The notes under the pieces: model-generated | What the model saw: only the letters and a program-made list of their open reading frames with translations | The model's database searches: none | What the model was told of the DNA's origin: nothing | Assembly: GCA_031213475.1 (NCBI GenBank) | Contig: JARUPZ010000006.1 | Location: 1-64,000, forward strand | Length of the DNA: 64,000 nt | Direction of reading: 5' to 3' | Source of the DNA: Nereocystis luetkeana | Lineage: Eukaryota > Sar > Phaeophyceae > Laminariales > Laminariaceae | Part shown: piece after piece, positions 13,301 to 24,600 of the stretch | Layout: each line of letters opens with the position of its first letter | Position numbering within the stretch: position 1 is the stretch's first letter | Program-made: the position numbers and the translations under genes

Positions 13301-16300
13301 AACACAGTTTCACCATGGATGTTGATTTCGGAAACATTGGCATGGATTGCACCTGCCGGCAGACAGAACAGGATCGTCTTCATCGTTGAGACGGTTTACG
13401 GATACCTACCAGACAGATCGGACCAGGCGTGTTTCGGGTATTTTCGTCGCTAAGTTAAAACTCGATGTACGAGTGTTGTGTGGTGTGTGATGTGGGTGTT
13501 AAATAGTTCAAATGGCGCATGGACCAAGCTGTAAACTGCACACCCAAGCATCTGTACGCGTGGCCCAAGCACTTAAAAAATCCCAAACCAGGATGTAAGT
13601 ACAGGACCCAATGATTAGTGATACAATAAACTTTGCGCTATTCTTGATACTGGTGTCATAAGGAGGCATTCCAGCATGCCCGGTGTGGTCGTGCTGGTCA
13701 TGCCGTTGGCGTCTTTATCGAGAGGCAATTGCGGCGTCAAGCTGGCCGCAACTGTCTCACATTCTAATGAGTTGGGCCTCTCACTCGAAAACCGCGGCGT
13801 TAGGGATGGCATGCCTACTTTCCGCCAGTCACTTGCTTTCGGCTTCATAGCATAGTTTATCCCGGTTCATGTCCACGTGGTTGATGTTGGGGCTGGCGAC
13901 ATTTCACAACTACGAGCTCCACTCATCATCCTAACTGAGATCCCAACACATACCTTTCGTTTGGAAAAGGCTACTTAATGTCCTTTAGAAAGGCCGCGGC
14001 CACAACCGACGCGACAGGCATCCAAGTTTATATTCAAAGGCAACCAATAAGTAACGTTCTGAATAGACCAGCTGAACTCTTCAAGACGCATCTTACGAGA
14101 GCGCGCAAATTTGAGGCAAGAGGCCGATCAAACAGTGTCGGGGGGAAAACCAGAGATGGACATCAAACGATAGTGACACTGTTTCGCCGTCGAAACCAAA
14201 TGTTCTGAGCTTACCGAACTGACAGCCTAGAGAGTATTTGTTTTTACACAACGTTGTCTACTGCTATATGGGGAAACAGACATCGCAGTTTCTAGCCCAA
14301 ACGGACGCTCGAGAGAAGGGTAGTGGTATGGGTACACTGCATCAGGTCCAAATTTTCCTGCTTGTGCAGACGCCAGGACGTTTCAGCACCTGCGCGAGGA
14401 TGTGTCATTTGGTTTCCCTGATACCTGGTAAACTTTGGCTTAGGCTACGATTAAGCCGACGGACGAACGAACGCTTGGAGTGCCGTTCAGAACATAAGGG
14501 TGACTAACGGCGGGTATGTGGATCCGGGTTCGTTTTTTTAAAGTAGAGAACGTAACTGATGATGCTCGGTACTGGGCCAGGATCAACTCGCTGTACGGTA
14601 CTGGGAGTTCATCTCTTCTGCCTGAGCAAGGTTCCAGGATTCCAGGATATCGACAGCTCACGTACGTCCCACAGTAACAGGTGACAGTGCAAAGGGAAAC
14701 CCATTGAAGCGTGCACATGACGAGAGAGAACCCAGTACAGCAGCATTCCGTACACGCCTGTATTGTCATATCGCCGTGCCTTCGTTCGCAGTTTCAACGT
14801 TTTCCTGAGTGAATTTATGTACCACCCCAGACCCACACAGGCTTGGGAAAAAGCCCATAACCAACGTACCACGTATTATGTACCAGGTACACGTATTATA
14901 TACTATGGTGAAGCGAAAACAAAATCCGGGTCGGATACAGGTGTCTGGGTGCTGGCGCATCCAGGACCTTAGTTATATTTGGAGCTACGGGAGAATTGTT
15001 CGTGCCACAGCTGAACCCTACACAAAATCGTTGTTCGAGACGAGCCATACATGGGTTTGGGTTCTTGGGTTTAAACTTTCGTAGGTTAGTAACCCTGCAA
15101 GTTGTGGTTCAGAAATGTTACGTGGCCCCAACCTACCTCCATCCTGTGCGTTGTTCCACGCCAAAAAAGAGGTACCCAGGAAGTTGATGTAAGCCTTGTT
15201 GCTGTTGATAGCACCTGGAATTCATATCACACGCGCGATGCCAAGAATCTCCTGGTTGGTCGCGGGTCCCGGTTGGGTACTACTGGTTGGGTTCCGCACA
15301 ATCAGTCAAGAAACTCGTGCACGGATTTAAAGGGGTGTACAACGCAAGCAACCCACCTAAATCGGCAAATACACGGTAGACGTGCAAACGCTTCATGTAT
15401 GGAAAGAGACGGAAACAATCAACTAACATTAAACGCACAGTAACATGAACACATACACCATCGCATAGAGGGTTTGTCGCGGGACTGCTGCATGCTGTGC
15501 TATAGCCATCATGCGTCGTGTACGGGGATGCCTGTAGTCATTGCCGTGGTGGAGGTGGTAAGAGTCTGCTGTGTGGACAGAACTTGGTGCATACTTTTTT
15601 TTACTTTTGTTTTCTTTAAACATCACTTTTACTTCCCAGCCTAGCTCGTAGGATGTTTTCTGGACAAGCCGTGGTGACAGGTGTCGTCCCTTCTCCCCCC
15701 CGGTACGTGCCTTTATTCTTTGTCGCGCATAGGGTTCAGCATTCCCACTGCTCGTCGATTTTCATCGAATGTAATGTAGCTAACTCACGCTCTCGCGCTG
15801 TCCGTTAATCATTTTTTTCATGCACGGAAAAGTCCCTACGAGCATCCACTCGGTGACATATGAACCAACGAAATTATACATGAAGGGTTGGCAAATGATT
15901 GGCCGAGCGATCTACTGTAGCTTATCATGGACGAAACTTTATACCGAGCATATTGGATGGGCGGTATCGGTAATGTATGAATACCAAATTTTGAGAACCC
16001 ACGAGTTGCCAAGTGACTAGCACACCACTCAACGGCGATGGCGAAGACGATGATGAAAACTACTGTATGTTGGTCGATTGTGGGGGGGTGCATCGTAAAT
16101 CTGATCTTTACCACATCAAATGTAAGCTAACTGGCAAGTTGTACGGTTGCACAGGTCGCTTGACTTAGATAATATGAATCATATATCGAACCTTATTTCA
16201 CTATCAACACATCTACCAGAAGAGGGGAGCGGGACCGGAAATCATCATAACCCCATTAGCATCGGCAAGGCATTCTTTATTCCATGTAAACGAAAAAAAT

Positions 16301-19300
16301 ATTGCATTTTTTGTCTTGGACGGGATCATCGACCAGTAAACGAATATATTGCAGTGTGATACGGAAGTACTACTCCCAACCAACCGCATATCAAGGGGGG
16401 TCTCTCTGGGTCCCCTGTACGTCGCGGTCCAACAGGTTGATGCACAGCAGGGTGCGCGTGTCGACGTATATTTGAGCGTCTGGTTCTCCCGCATCACTGG
16501 ACCCTCCGCATCCCGCTGAAAAGAACGGTGTCAAGCACTGGACCCTCCGCACCCACCTCCGGTACTCTCTGCCGTGTTGTTTGTGAAGCTCGTTGTGCCG
16601 TCGAAGAAGATCTTGGATGATATCACGTTCAAAACACCTATGGATTGAACATATGGCAAAAACGTACGCCACGGTCTCATACGTGTTGATATTTCGATGT
16701 TTTTTTTCGCATACAATGTACCCTTGGAATCGATTGCAGACCACAACCCAGTCCATCCACGTGCTTTGCGGTACCTAAAAAATTCAGGCACGATTGCCTG
16801 CCTGGCGATGCCTTGCTGAAAGCACACTGTAAATTTCAACAGTGAACCGAATTCAATTGCTGGCGATCCTTTGCTCACATATTAGTACCAGGTGTGTATT
16901 TGGGTGGTGCAACTAGTTATGTGGAGGCCGACAACGGCATCGGCTGATTTCGCCTGAGATGACTTCAAGCTATACACATTTTGGAGCAATACGTGTGACG
17001 TTCATAGAGTAGAAACAATGAGTAAAATGGGGTGTAGCGCTTCGAGGCAATGGATGCCCCCCCGTTCTAGGTATATTCCACAATGAGATTATTTCGTGAA
17101 ACATCGTGTATCTCCTCCAAGAAACGTTATGGGCGTTTTTGCTCTGCTTTTCGATTTTTAGCTTCATTGGTTTCGTCCTGCACCGGAATGCTATTATTAG
17201 TGTGGATTGGCTTGATTTTCATAGATTCTAGAAAACCGCTACCCGCAAACCGCACCTATCGCGGGTTATGCCTCCAACACAGCTATTTGTACTGTATTTT
17301 ACAAAGTATACACGTGGTAGAAGTTCGAGTCAGCGTGTCGTATTGAAAGCTGCACACCCCACCTAAACCACAAGTTCGCGTCTAAATGTAAACAAATGAG
17401 CTACGAGTAGATTTCGGTTGAACTTCCCAGAAATTGATGAAAAATGTACGCACCCACTGTATCCTTTTTCTATAGCTTTGTTATATAGCGTGTGCAGCGC
17501 CACGGCAAGTCAAGCGCAAGAGAAACCGAAACGCCTGCCTTGGACCGCTCAATCGCAAGTATGTAACATTGGTACAAAGCACATCCATGCTACTTTGCGT
17601 CAACATACATTACAAGTCAATATCGACGAATGATTATCGCTTCCCACGCACACTTACTACGTTGTCAGGGTTCCATCGCGAGGGTTCCTGGGCCTCTAAT
17701 CACTAGTCGGCACTCGCCATGCGGCGTAGACACGGATATCATCTAAAACTGTACTGACCCCGGATAGAACCAATATATGGTCCCGAAGCAGTAGACGGGC
17801 GATCTGAAATTACTGAAAAAACTTGTGGGACGGCAAATAACCCTGGTATGTTGCATAGTGCCCAGCAGTCGCCCATGCGCATCCATGCATCCGATGGTTC
17901 AAAGCGCTTTCACGTGGAACGATCAACAAGCGTGCGTGATAGCAACGCTTATATCTCGCGTATTCAGCCCCAACTTTGAAACGCACCTCCACGCTGGGAT
18001 GCTGTGTTGTTGCAGGCGAATACGTCCTCAAATTCGACTTCGGAGCCTTCGGAAATTGCCAACACACCTGTGAACGAAAATACGACGACGTCGACGAAAT
18101 CTATGCCTTGAAGGAATCTACCTCAAGAAGGCAAGGGAGGGCGTTGAGGGTGAAACGTTTGTACTTCACCTAGCAAACGGCAGGACAGCAGATGACCATA
18201 CGGAGGGAAGAATTTGAATTTTTCCTTGTGTCCGATGGCAATCTGAGAGTCACGAGGAGTCTCGAAGTGCACCGACAAGCCAGGCGTGTGGAGGCATAGT
18301 ATATCCTCATAAGTGATGCATGTGACAAGCCTCTCGTTCCCCTGAGGTACGTGCAGTGACTCGAGTGAGGAATCCAATTTTGACATGGCCCTATTCTAAT
18401 GTATTGCGCGATGTGCAGGCGCTGGGAGATGGTTCAAGTTAGTAGGAAGGGACTTCAAGTACAATTCTCCTCCGAAGGGGTGTGTGCCGATTGAAACATG
18501 GCGGTCACGCTGCACCGTCAACTTCAATGTAATAAATGTCGGCAACCCATTGCATGAAGCACGTTCGTAAACAAAGGAGTACTCATTGCCGACCCAGGGC
18601 TTGCTCGTCACGAGTGCACCGAGTGGTGTTGACTTCATAAGTCATCTCCCTTCGCGACAATGCAACCGTCCGCCCTTTGGATGAAAACTGGAAGACGCTC
18701 CAGGCAGGGGTCTACAATGCACGAAGCAAAGCAACACAGAAAGTGAACGATATTGTAACGGACATGATACTCGAAGCGTTGTATATATTACTTCGGCATT
18801 ATCTCACATATTTCAAGCCCTGGGCTTCTTTCATGTTATATCGCAAAACCTCGCAGAACAACGGGAAAATATTTCAACCTCGTATAACGACGGAATACGT
18901 TGCTGTGGGCATACCTCCGTTTAGCTTGGCTGAGTTGTTGACGAAGGTATTCCGTCCGGTAAAGGAAACCTTGGAGGATGCTACGCTCATAGCGCCTCCT
19001 GCGAAATACCAAGAAGATGACAGGACGGGAGCATGAACGTCGGTCGCAGGTTTCCTGTACAGAACGCAACCTAAGGTGGTGCTACGATCGCTCTGCAGGC
19101 AGTCGTTTCGGCAGGTTTTGGACACCACTGAGGGAGGTGATACAGAAGACGATGTTAACCGTGGAGGCTTAATATATCGATTCTTCACGTGGGACAACGT
19201 TGCCACCTGGGTGCCAGGGGTGGATGGTCACTTTCGTCATATTTAGCTATACCATACTCTTGTCGACATTTACGTTGTGTTTCTCGCCCATGGAACGGTT

Positions 19301-21499
19301 ATTGCCGGTGGTGCTGGTGGCGTATCCTCCCGTCGACGACACAGTTTTCCCCACTAAACAGATACACATTATATTGATTCATCGGGCAGGTCTCCCGTCT
19401 ACCATACATGCGGTCAATTATTTACCTGTCGTATTTAGTCTACTCGTCCGTTGTAGTGCATATTCCCCTAGCGCGTGCGCAAACCCTGGTTAGTTCTTGG
19501 CTTCGCGGTGTTAGTTGTGAATGCGCCTGTCGATACTTATGTCGTACTGTAGGTACAACTGCTCGAACCAACCAACCAACCTATCTTCAGGGAAGCATGA
19601 TGACAAGCCTAACCTCTCTGTCGCTGGTAGATCAGGGTATGGTCAGATTGCGGATAGATCTTACAAACCACGATTGATGTCAAAACCCATGACGCTCTCG
19701 TACATGTAAGTAGTGGTTTCATGTGGCTGCCCTGTCCACTCCAAGGGTAGCTTTCGTTTATAGTGTGCGTACGGTTAGGGTTTGATGCGTTGGGTATGTT
19801 TTTCATCCGTCTATGCCGAATCAAACCTTTACGAAGTGAGCACATTCCACGGGTTCCCTATTGATAACAGTAGAGCCAGACTCACATGGAAGGTATTTCT
19901 TGCCCAATGTTTCGCGCGTATGTTCGTCCACCCCTTTTCACTCACGATTGCTCTATTTCAGCACTCTCACCTACATCTCCGGTACGTGGGAACCATAATA
20001 AGTTAAGTGTCTTATTTGGCGACTGATTACTCTTCTGTGTCGCGCGGCCAGATGGATTCAACTCTCTGATGTGTGCATTGTGTCACATTTGGTTTCTCTG
20101 GTATGACACATCGTAGAAATACGCTGCTATTAGATGTTCGCTGTAGGGGTTGTTTATTTCATTGAGCAGGACTCGGGAGTGCTAAACCAGGGTCTGGAAA
20201 ACTGCTTGATTTCTGTACTGCCACGTTGATCGACTTATCTAGGCAGGGTCTGCAGCGCACGACATATAGCAGATCAGTGCGACCCTCTAGCAGCAGGCTT
20301 CGATGGAGTATTTCCCTTCAGTACCTAGCAGTAGAGTACTGGTACAGTTAATTCCGAAAGCTGTGCAATGGTGCCAACGTTGTGTATATATTCATCAAGA
20401 CTACTGTTGTTGTCTTGAATTCGATTGGTTCAAAGACCACGTTATTTTCACATGTTGTCTGGTGTGGGCGGTGAACAGCATCATCAAGACGGTCGACTCC
20501 GTCGGCATGTCAAGCGGGCCCCTGGAGGCAGGACCGATGTCCACCGATACAGTACACTTACCAAGAACATTACAATATTCTCAAGGCTCACGAACTATTA
20601 TTAGTAGTGCGTTGTCAAACATATTTACGCTGGATCTAAACGGCAGCAGTACAGAGCTCAACCCTCCTAGTTCTGCAGTGTCGCTTGGGGGCAAACCAGG
20701 TAGAATTTGAGTGGTTTGTCCCCGGAACGGGACTGCGGTTTTAAACAGGTGAAGAACAACCAGGACACGAACAACCAGGACACAACTTGCAGGATTATCT
20801 GCAAGATCATCTGTCAATACAATCTTCATATCATTTGAGGTAAAGGCCACGGCCATGGTCAGCGTTTCCACAGAGACTGTCGACCCATCATGGATGTCCC
20901 ATCGCGAAAAACCCGTGTAGACTTTGGTACTGTATTGAGTCTTCGTCGCATCAATGCTGATGAATAAGATTGCACGAAGTCGATGCAAGCTGTCTTGGGA
21001 ATGTCGGTTGCTACTACACGCGGAGAAAAACAATTCAACGATCTAGTTTGAGGAAATTACAAAGGTCACCTGAGAACGAAGCGGTATTGTCCACGAAGTT
21101 GCAGTCGTCCACAATCACGGTGCTGTTTTCAACAGCGGATATTGCCCCCCCAGTACCGGCAGCATTTCCTCCTCTGAGAACCAACTGACTCAGGGTGAGC
21201 AACCCGTTGGACACCAGGAATATGCCGTCGGTTCCCTCTGCGTCGATTTCAGCATCGTTGGTCCCGGTGACAGTTAAGTTGTTCCCGTGGGACACCTCGA
21301 TCCGCTTATCGATCGAGACGCTGGACCAGGTCACAACGAAAATCCCTCCGGTGCAATCCATCGCCTCGCGTAGAGTCTCAACATCATCCCGCGTAGTCAC
21401 ATCCCGTACAAAAGTCTCAGATCCACACGTAGCCGATTCTACGTGCAGGACCGATACGGTCGCCAATGCAGTCCCCACCACTGCAAGTAGATTAACCAT
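6184..21499 (-). CDS. Secreted beta-helix / Cys-rich / multi-pass membrane protein (13-exon model)
   Basis: Gene model on the minus strand. Exons in order: 21499-21070, 20672-20592, 18998-18915, 18067-17987, 16637-16557, 15214-15137, 13352-13272, 10999-10682, 10322-10126, 9270-8907, 8467-8360, 8292-7994, 7368-6184. Every junction uses GT-AG and every phase agrees. The total is 3387 nt, or 1128 residues plus stop. Residues 1-23 look like a signal peptide. Residues of about 60-470 are parallel beta-helix repeats of the pectin-lyase / chlamydial PMP style (GGA..., F..N.A). A Cys-rich neck follows, and then about seven or eight membrane segments with the motif YPIGIP. This layout is common in brown algae and other stramenopiles, but the function is unknown; a surface receptor or adhesin is a guess. 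Additional repeat exons may have been missed in the long introns. Confidence 0.85.
7994..8292 (-). CDS. Exon 12: final Cys pairs and first membrane segment
   Basis: The acceptor is TTCTGCAG| and the donor TCTCAG|GTACGC. It begins with CAVCKKNYAEG and CTKC, followed by a clear hydrophobic segment (LAVFIAVAALTATTVLL). It ends KIVVVVWQIVSQ, the linker typical of these proteins before the main membrane domain. Phase 1 to 0. Confidence 0.85.
8360..8467 (-). CDS. Exon 11: Cys-rich neck, continued
   Basis: The acceptor is ATCCAG| and the donor GGG|GTGAGC. The 108-nt exon encodes GYGCAQAKYQGPFAAC, continuing the Cys-rich region. Phase 1 to 1, joining in frame to exons 10 and 12. Confidence 0.75.
8907..9270 (-). 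CDS. Exon 10: Cys-rich neck
   Basis: The acceptor is AATCCAG| and the donor CCT|GTGAGTAAG, a near-consensus site. The peptide has CARCSTG, GYYRS and a run of Cys (CYQYEAC, YCADGYEGA), as in the EGF/ephrin-receptor-like Cys-rich segments that sit between beta-helix and membrane domains in this architecture. Phase 0 to 1. Confidence 0.8.
9405..9750 (-). mobile_element. SINE-A copy 2, in an intron
   Basis: A nearly full-length copy on the minus strand, lying in the intron between exons 9 and 10. The head near 9750 carries the tRNA-like A box (TGGTGCAAGTGG read on minus) and the B box (GGTTCGAGCCC). The A-rich tail lies near 9405. It is in the same orientation as the host gene. Confidence 0.85.
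10126..10322 (-). CDS. Exon 9: last beta-helix coils
   Basis: The acceptor is TTCGACAG| and the donor GATGAG|GTGAAT. The peptide starts ISGGAIFHTGSMTL and includes FIANEAGDEGLA and VTFENNTLHCA. It changes phase from 1 to 0, marking the end of the repeat module. A donor at 10158 would also keep an open frame but would not match the next exon's phase. Confidence 0.75.
10682..10999 (-). CDS. Exon 8: 318-nt exon with about four beta-helix coils
   Basis: The acceptor is GAGTTTCAG| and the donor CAA|GTGAGA. The 106 codons contain repeated coils: SFTNNSALAGGGAM, FNLNRAEFGGAIS, FESNEATDGGALY and FVRNYA. It looks like several single-coil exons fused after intron loss. Phase 1 to 1. Confidence 0.85.
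11220..11360 (-). pseudogene. Possible decayed copy of a beta-helix start-like segment, in intron 7
   Basis: On the minus strand, one frame reads VVAWTRGTSTGDDGW, resembling the FVVTWSS stretch of exon 1. After an apparent frame change comes CNNLTFKGARNF, like NNLTVTGT of exon 1. It carries stops in each frame and was not used in the model. It may be an old internal duplication. Confidence 0.35.
11453..11938 (-). CDS. Unrecognised 161-codon open frame in intron 7
   Basis: An ATG-initiated frame inside the long intron between exons 7 and 8, on the same strand as the gene. It has five scattered Cys and no motif I recognise. It could be an unmodelled exon, a gene fragment or chance. Its boundaries do not obviously continue the phase-1 exon series. 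Confidence 0.25.
   Translation of the reverse strand: MLSCEKTNADMKAKSYLMGKRCLRKQLLSGASSFAPGSRLDYLVHAPVSAVSSICISYADSRLGGQPKASARVLYAVSTLDVACVTSACQSEGVQPVLVSDGVVLLSDNKVCNQSIAEWKHELSLDKDPDFLHELCSTLGVYITPVSMHRLVACRNSPLTG
12507..12605. mobile_element. 99-bp MITE, copy 1
   Basis: Terminal inverted repeats start CGGGGGACCATAGTTA and are flanked by TA on both sides (12505-12506 and 12606-12607), as expected for Tc1/mariner-type insertions. The AT-rich centre is too short to code. A sister copy of the same length lies at 31817-31915. Confidence 0.9.
13272..13352 (-). CDS. Exon 7: 81-nt beta-helix coil
   Basis: The acceptor is GCCGGCAG| and the donor GGAG|GTGCGA. The peptide starts GAIHANVSEINIHG and ends FEGNAATLDGG. 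Phase 1 to 1. A 185-codon plus-strand open frame over this site is a shadow. Confidence 0.85.
15137..15214 (-). CDS. Exon 6: 78-nt beta-helix coil
   Basis: The acceptor is AATTCCAG| and the donor GGAG|GTAGGT. The peptide starts GAINSNKAYINFLG and ends AWNNAQDGG. It is one codon shorter than its sisters. Phase 1 to 1. Confidence 0.8.
15597..15875 (-). mobile_element. SINE-B copy 1, in an intron
   Basis: A reverse-strand copy of a second SINE family defined by 34567-34899. Shared landmarks are 'cagcctagctcgtagga', 'gacaggtgtcgtccc', 'attcccactgctcgtcga' and 'gctctcgcgct'. The A-rich tail lies near 15597 and the tRNA-like head is diverged near 15875. It sits in intron 5 of the beta-helix gene, between exons 5 and 6. 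Confidence 0.75.
16557..16637 (-). CDS. Exon 5: 81-nt beta-helix coil
   Basis: The acceptor is ATCCATAG| and the donor GGAG|GTGGGT. The peptide starts GVLNVISSKIFFDG and ends FTNNTAESTGG. Phase 1 to 1. Confidence 0.85.
17987..18067 (-). CDS. Exon 4: 81-nt beta-helix coil
   Basis: The acceptor is TTCACAG| and the donor GGAG|GTGCGT. The peptide starts GVLAISEGSEVEFED and ends CNNTASQRGG. Phase 1 to 1. The opposite strand carries an unrelated open frame. Confidence 0.85.
18123..18638 (-). pseudogene. Unidentified 172-codon open frame with one TAG, inside an intron
   Basis: On the minus strand one frame stays open from 18638 to 18123 except for a TAG at 18393-18395. The composition looks protein-like (for example FETPRDSQIAIGHKEKF), but I recognise no family. 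It lies between exons 3 and 4 of the beta-helix gene and does not fit its repeat pattern, so it may be a captured or retro-inserted fragment. Confidence 0.3.
18915..18998 (-). CDS. Exon 3: 84-nt beta-helix coil
   Basis: The acceptor is TTTCGCAG| and the donor GGAG|GTATGC. The 28 residues start GAMSVASSKVSFTG and end FVNNSAKLNGG, a textbook PMP-like coil. Phase 1 to 1. Confidence 0.85.
20592..20672 (-). CDS. Exon 2: 81-nt beta-helix coil
   Basis: The acceptor is CACTGCAG| and the donor C|GTGAGC. The length is exactly 81 nt, phase 1 to 1. The peptide has a GGLSSV strand and ends VNMFDNALLIIV, which fits one coil although it lacks the usual N-N-A. Length and phase support it as much as sequence does. 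Confidence 0.6.
21070..21499 (-). CDS. Exon 1: signal peptide and first beta-helix coils
   Basis: The ATG at 21499 opens a 143-codon exon. The first 23 residues have a hydrophobic core (LLAVVGTALATVSVL) and a likely cleavage site after ESA. The rest alternates short hydrophobic strands and ends in the repeat signature with GGAISAVENS and NTASFSG. The donor is CAG|GTGACC and leaves phase 1, the phase used by all the repeat exons. No in-frame upstream ATG looks better. Confidence 0.85.
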
Positions 21500-24311
21500 G
21501 AACCTACAGTAGACAAAACAGCACGAGGAAGGCAGCGTTCAAATGTAAAGACATGGATGTTGACAACCTCAAATAAGGGGCTGCGCCGTGAAAGCCGAGT
21601 CTAGAGTTCTCGATCACAACTCCAACTGACACGCTTGAATAACTTCAAGAATATTCATGCATGCAAGATATTCCTCGTCACACATTCTATATTCATCCGC
21701 TTACAGGACAGCTTGAAAATGTACAAACGGGAGGTTAAGGGAGATTGTTTCACTATAATAGGACGCCTATTTTGCTCCCGGCATTCAATGGTTAACACCA
21801 AGCGCTTGTAGAAGCGAAGCGCACGAAGCACCGTGAAACAGTATCATAGGTGTGTGGTTGCAAAACGTACTATTAATACTGCAGGTACATGATGCCACTC
21901 CCACAGAAAAACAGTATCTAACGGTGGCGGTGGTTTTTCCAGAGACTTCGACGGCAAACTACAGCAACTTTCGTTTGTTCATTCATTTCCGGTGGAATGG
22001 TTACCTCAACTCAGAGTTGTGGCGTACGGATAATCGACGAATGTATAGGTGGACGTCATTACCGATCACCACCACCGTTTGGCCTCCAAGTTCATGGGGT
22101 GTATCATTGTGGTCCCCGTCCAAGAGCAATAAGTCGTTCCAAACCCTACCCAGCAGGGAATTTAAATACCAGGTACTAAATATTTTGTGCTACCTGCGCG
22201 CGTTACGTAGCCAAACTAGAGAAGTAGTTACTGTGAACTCGCACTATCAGAGTGGTGGAAGGCCTGACAGACCCTGTATCTGGCTACCTGGTATCTGGCC
22301 TAGTAGGTTGATTTGTTGCAACCAGCTCCAAGTAGGGTTACCGCAGTTAGTTCTGTATTGCTGAAATAACACCCAAGACAGAAGACGACCTATATTGATC
22401 AACCTGGTCGGGTGAAGCTATTACTCCCGGTGTTTTTGTACTCTTTTTTGCCGTCGACGAACACTACTGTTGATGCCGTGCGTTCGAGTGTGTAGTCATC
22501 GATACATCCCAACAAAATTGCTCAAATCAGTCAGTGAACATGAAAACAATCCGTTCAATAGGGAAACCGATCGATATATTTTGCAGCTTTGGGCACATTC
22601 GGAATGGACTACTGCTGTATCTCGTCGTTGATTTGGGGAGGACGGATGTTGAGAATTGATGAAACAAATACAACACCGAAGAGACATCCGCCGGAAAGGG
22701 CAAAACAAATGATCGACACGACACACAACTCCCACTCCTAAAAACTTGGTAGGCACAGAAATTTAACCAGTGAAGAGAGAGAATTGTAAACCACGCAAAA
22801 AAGAAAAGTTACATTTATTTTTGTTTTTTGTGCTTGTGTTACGGTTTTGGACCGTTTCAGGAGTTACTACGACTTGCGTTTTTGTATCAGCAGGAGCCGC
22901 GTCATTTACGGCCCCTCCCCAATTTTTGGATTCCATCTTCTACTCCTCCTCCTCCTCCTCCTCCTGCTCGGTGGTCCTACATGTTGCCTTGATCGTCGCT
23001 ATCGACCTGGGCACAAGCAATCAGTGTACTACTATCTACCAGTACATACCTGGGAGACCTTCTCCCTAGCGTCAGAAGCTCGCTCTACCTCTCTGGAACA
23101 CGCGCGAGCGCACGTCTCGACTCGGTTGGATCGTGGCCAGACTTGAGGTTGGTTTTGTGTTCCCTATTATTTCCATATTGAAGGCAAGTGTAGTAATCCT
23201 ACTCCATCTGATGCGGACAGTAAATTGCGATCCTTCGAATTGGTTCATGCCTGGGCTGCTTGCCTCATCCCGACCCTAGACCTCATGACCTGTATGCTCC
23301 CGATCTATAACATGGTGTCCTATCCGAGACACGCGCTTGCACGCACTGAGGATCGTGCTGCGCATCCCATGCTGTTTTGGTTTTCTTGTTTTTTTTGTGC
23401 GGGACCTTGAGATTCTCTCGTTTTTATTGAACTGATTGTGCACGGGCATGCGCATACTACAACTGTGTACGAGTACTGCTGTAATAGAACTTGTAGCTTT
23501 CCCCTGTTGTTCGTTTTCCTTCTTTTCGTTTTTTCGCTTCGACCGGTTTCTCTTTGTTTTTCGGGGGAGGCAACGGACACACTCAGGAGCATATATTGCC
23601 CTGGCGTGTGTCTTATCTCTTGGCTCTATCGGCTACTCTATGCAGTTCTTTGCCCCTTTGCACCTTGAGGCGTTATTGGGATGGCACAGGTGGGAGTCCA
23701 AAAGTATGCAGCACACTCGTTAGGCCCCCGCCCTTTTTCTTTCCACCGGCAGCGATTAAAATGAATGAAAAGCAGAAGCCCGAACGTCATGTGACCTGTG
23801 GTTTGTGCAGCGCGCCCAAGTGTGCTCGCTATAGTGACTCCCGGGCCGGGTACTCACTTGCCATCTGTCTGTCTACGCGTGCGCTGCAGTCGCCGTACGC
23901 CACTCGTCGCTATCGCGACGCGTGGTTCTGCGTTGCTGCGAACGCGGCACTTGACTGCACTTTTTCTGGTGTGGGCACTACCCACAAATGCCTGCAGCAG
24001 GATTAACGGGGAGATGCCCCTTGGTCTAATGTGCCATATTTTTTACAGAGCTCCTCTGCACCAGGTATGCATATATTTGTACAGGCTACTAATATACCGA
24101 GGTCAGATCTCGGAATGTGTTGATAGCGTTCGGCTTAAATATAATACTCCGGAGTATCAAAGAGCAGCTCGAACGATACCTTAACCCTGGTATCTTTTGG
24201 GATCCAGTTGGGGGGTATTCAATTCGACAGAAAAATGACTATGACGTAAATATCCAAACGTAGAAGCGACCTACGACTGCTCTGCTGTAAAAACTGTTGT
24301 AAAAATTATGC
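21500..24311. other. Upstream flank of the beta-helix gene; no confident gene
   Basis: This contains the 5' flank of the minus-strand gene (no clear TATA seen), a (CTC)n run at about 22940-22965 and several short open frames without domains. The segment 23855-23950 is a diverged duplicate of 32610-32710. A plus-strand 170-codon frame at 21852-22364 is unrecognised. Confidence 0.4.
23855..23950 (+). repeat. Dispersed repeat E, copy 1
   Basis: About 95 bp shared with 32610-32710, containing 'ccgtacgccactcgtc' and 'gttgctgcgaacgcg'. In one frame both copies encode PYATR followed by CVAANA, but this may only reflect shared ancestry of a non-coding repeat. Confidence 0.6.
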
Positions 24312-24513
24312 AACTTCCCGTAGGGAGGTGGAGTTTGCGGAGGTGTTTTGGAATTATAAGAACCTTTCAGAATCGTGAGATGAGGCGAGATCAGACGGCA
24401 GCCGAAAGCGTCTAGTCACTAGAGCTAGCTGCTTGGGCTTAGACGGCAGCGGCGGCAACAACGAGAGCTCGTAGCAAATCTCGTAAGTAGCGCGCCCAGA
24501 CAATTGATCGACT
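24312..24513 (+). repeat. Split direct repeat A1
   Basis: About 200 bp matching A2 at 29667-29868 with moderate divergence. It starts 'aacttcccgtaggga' and ends 'ttgatcgact'. It marks the 5' side of the DIRS-like element. Confidence 0.9.
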
Positions 24514-24514
24514 C

Positions 24515-24600
24515 TGCAGCAGCAGCGGCAGCAACAGGGGAGCAGCAGCAGCAGCAACAGCAGAAGAAGCAGCTGCAGCAGCAGCAGCAGCAGCAGCAAC
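24515..24600 (+). repeat. (CAG)n-rich microsatellite
   Basis: An imperfect run of CAG/CAA triplets just inside the 5' repeat of the DIRS-like element. It would encode poly-Q on plus or poly-A/L on minus. No gene is assigned. Confidence 0.9.

Noticed and set aside
12896-13453. 185-codon plus-strand open frame
   Set aside because: It overlaps the well-supported minus-strand exon 13272-13352 and has no recognisable domain.
24515-24600. Poly-Q or poly-A protein segment
   Set aside because: A triplet microsatellite in the leader of a dead element; no supported gene around it.
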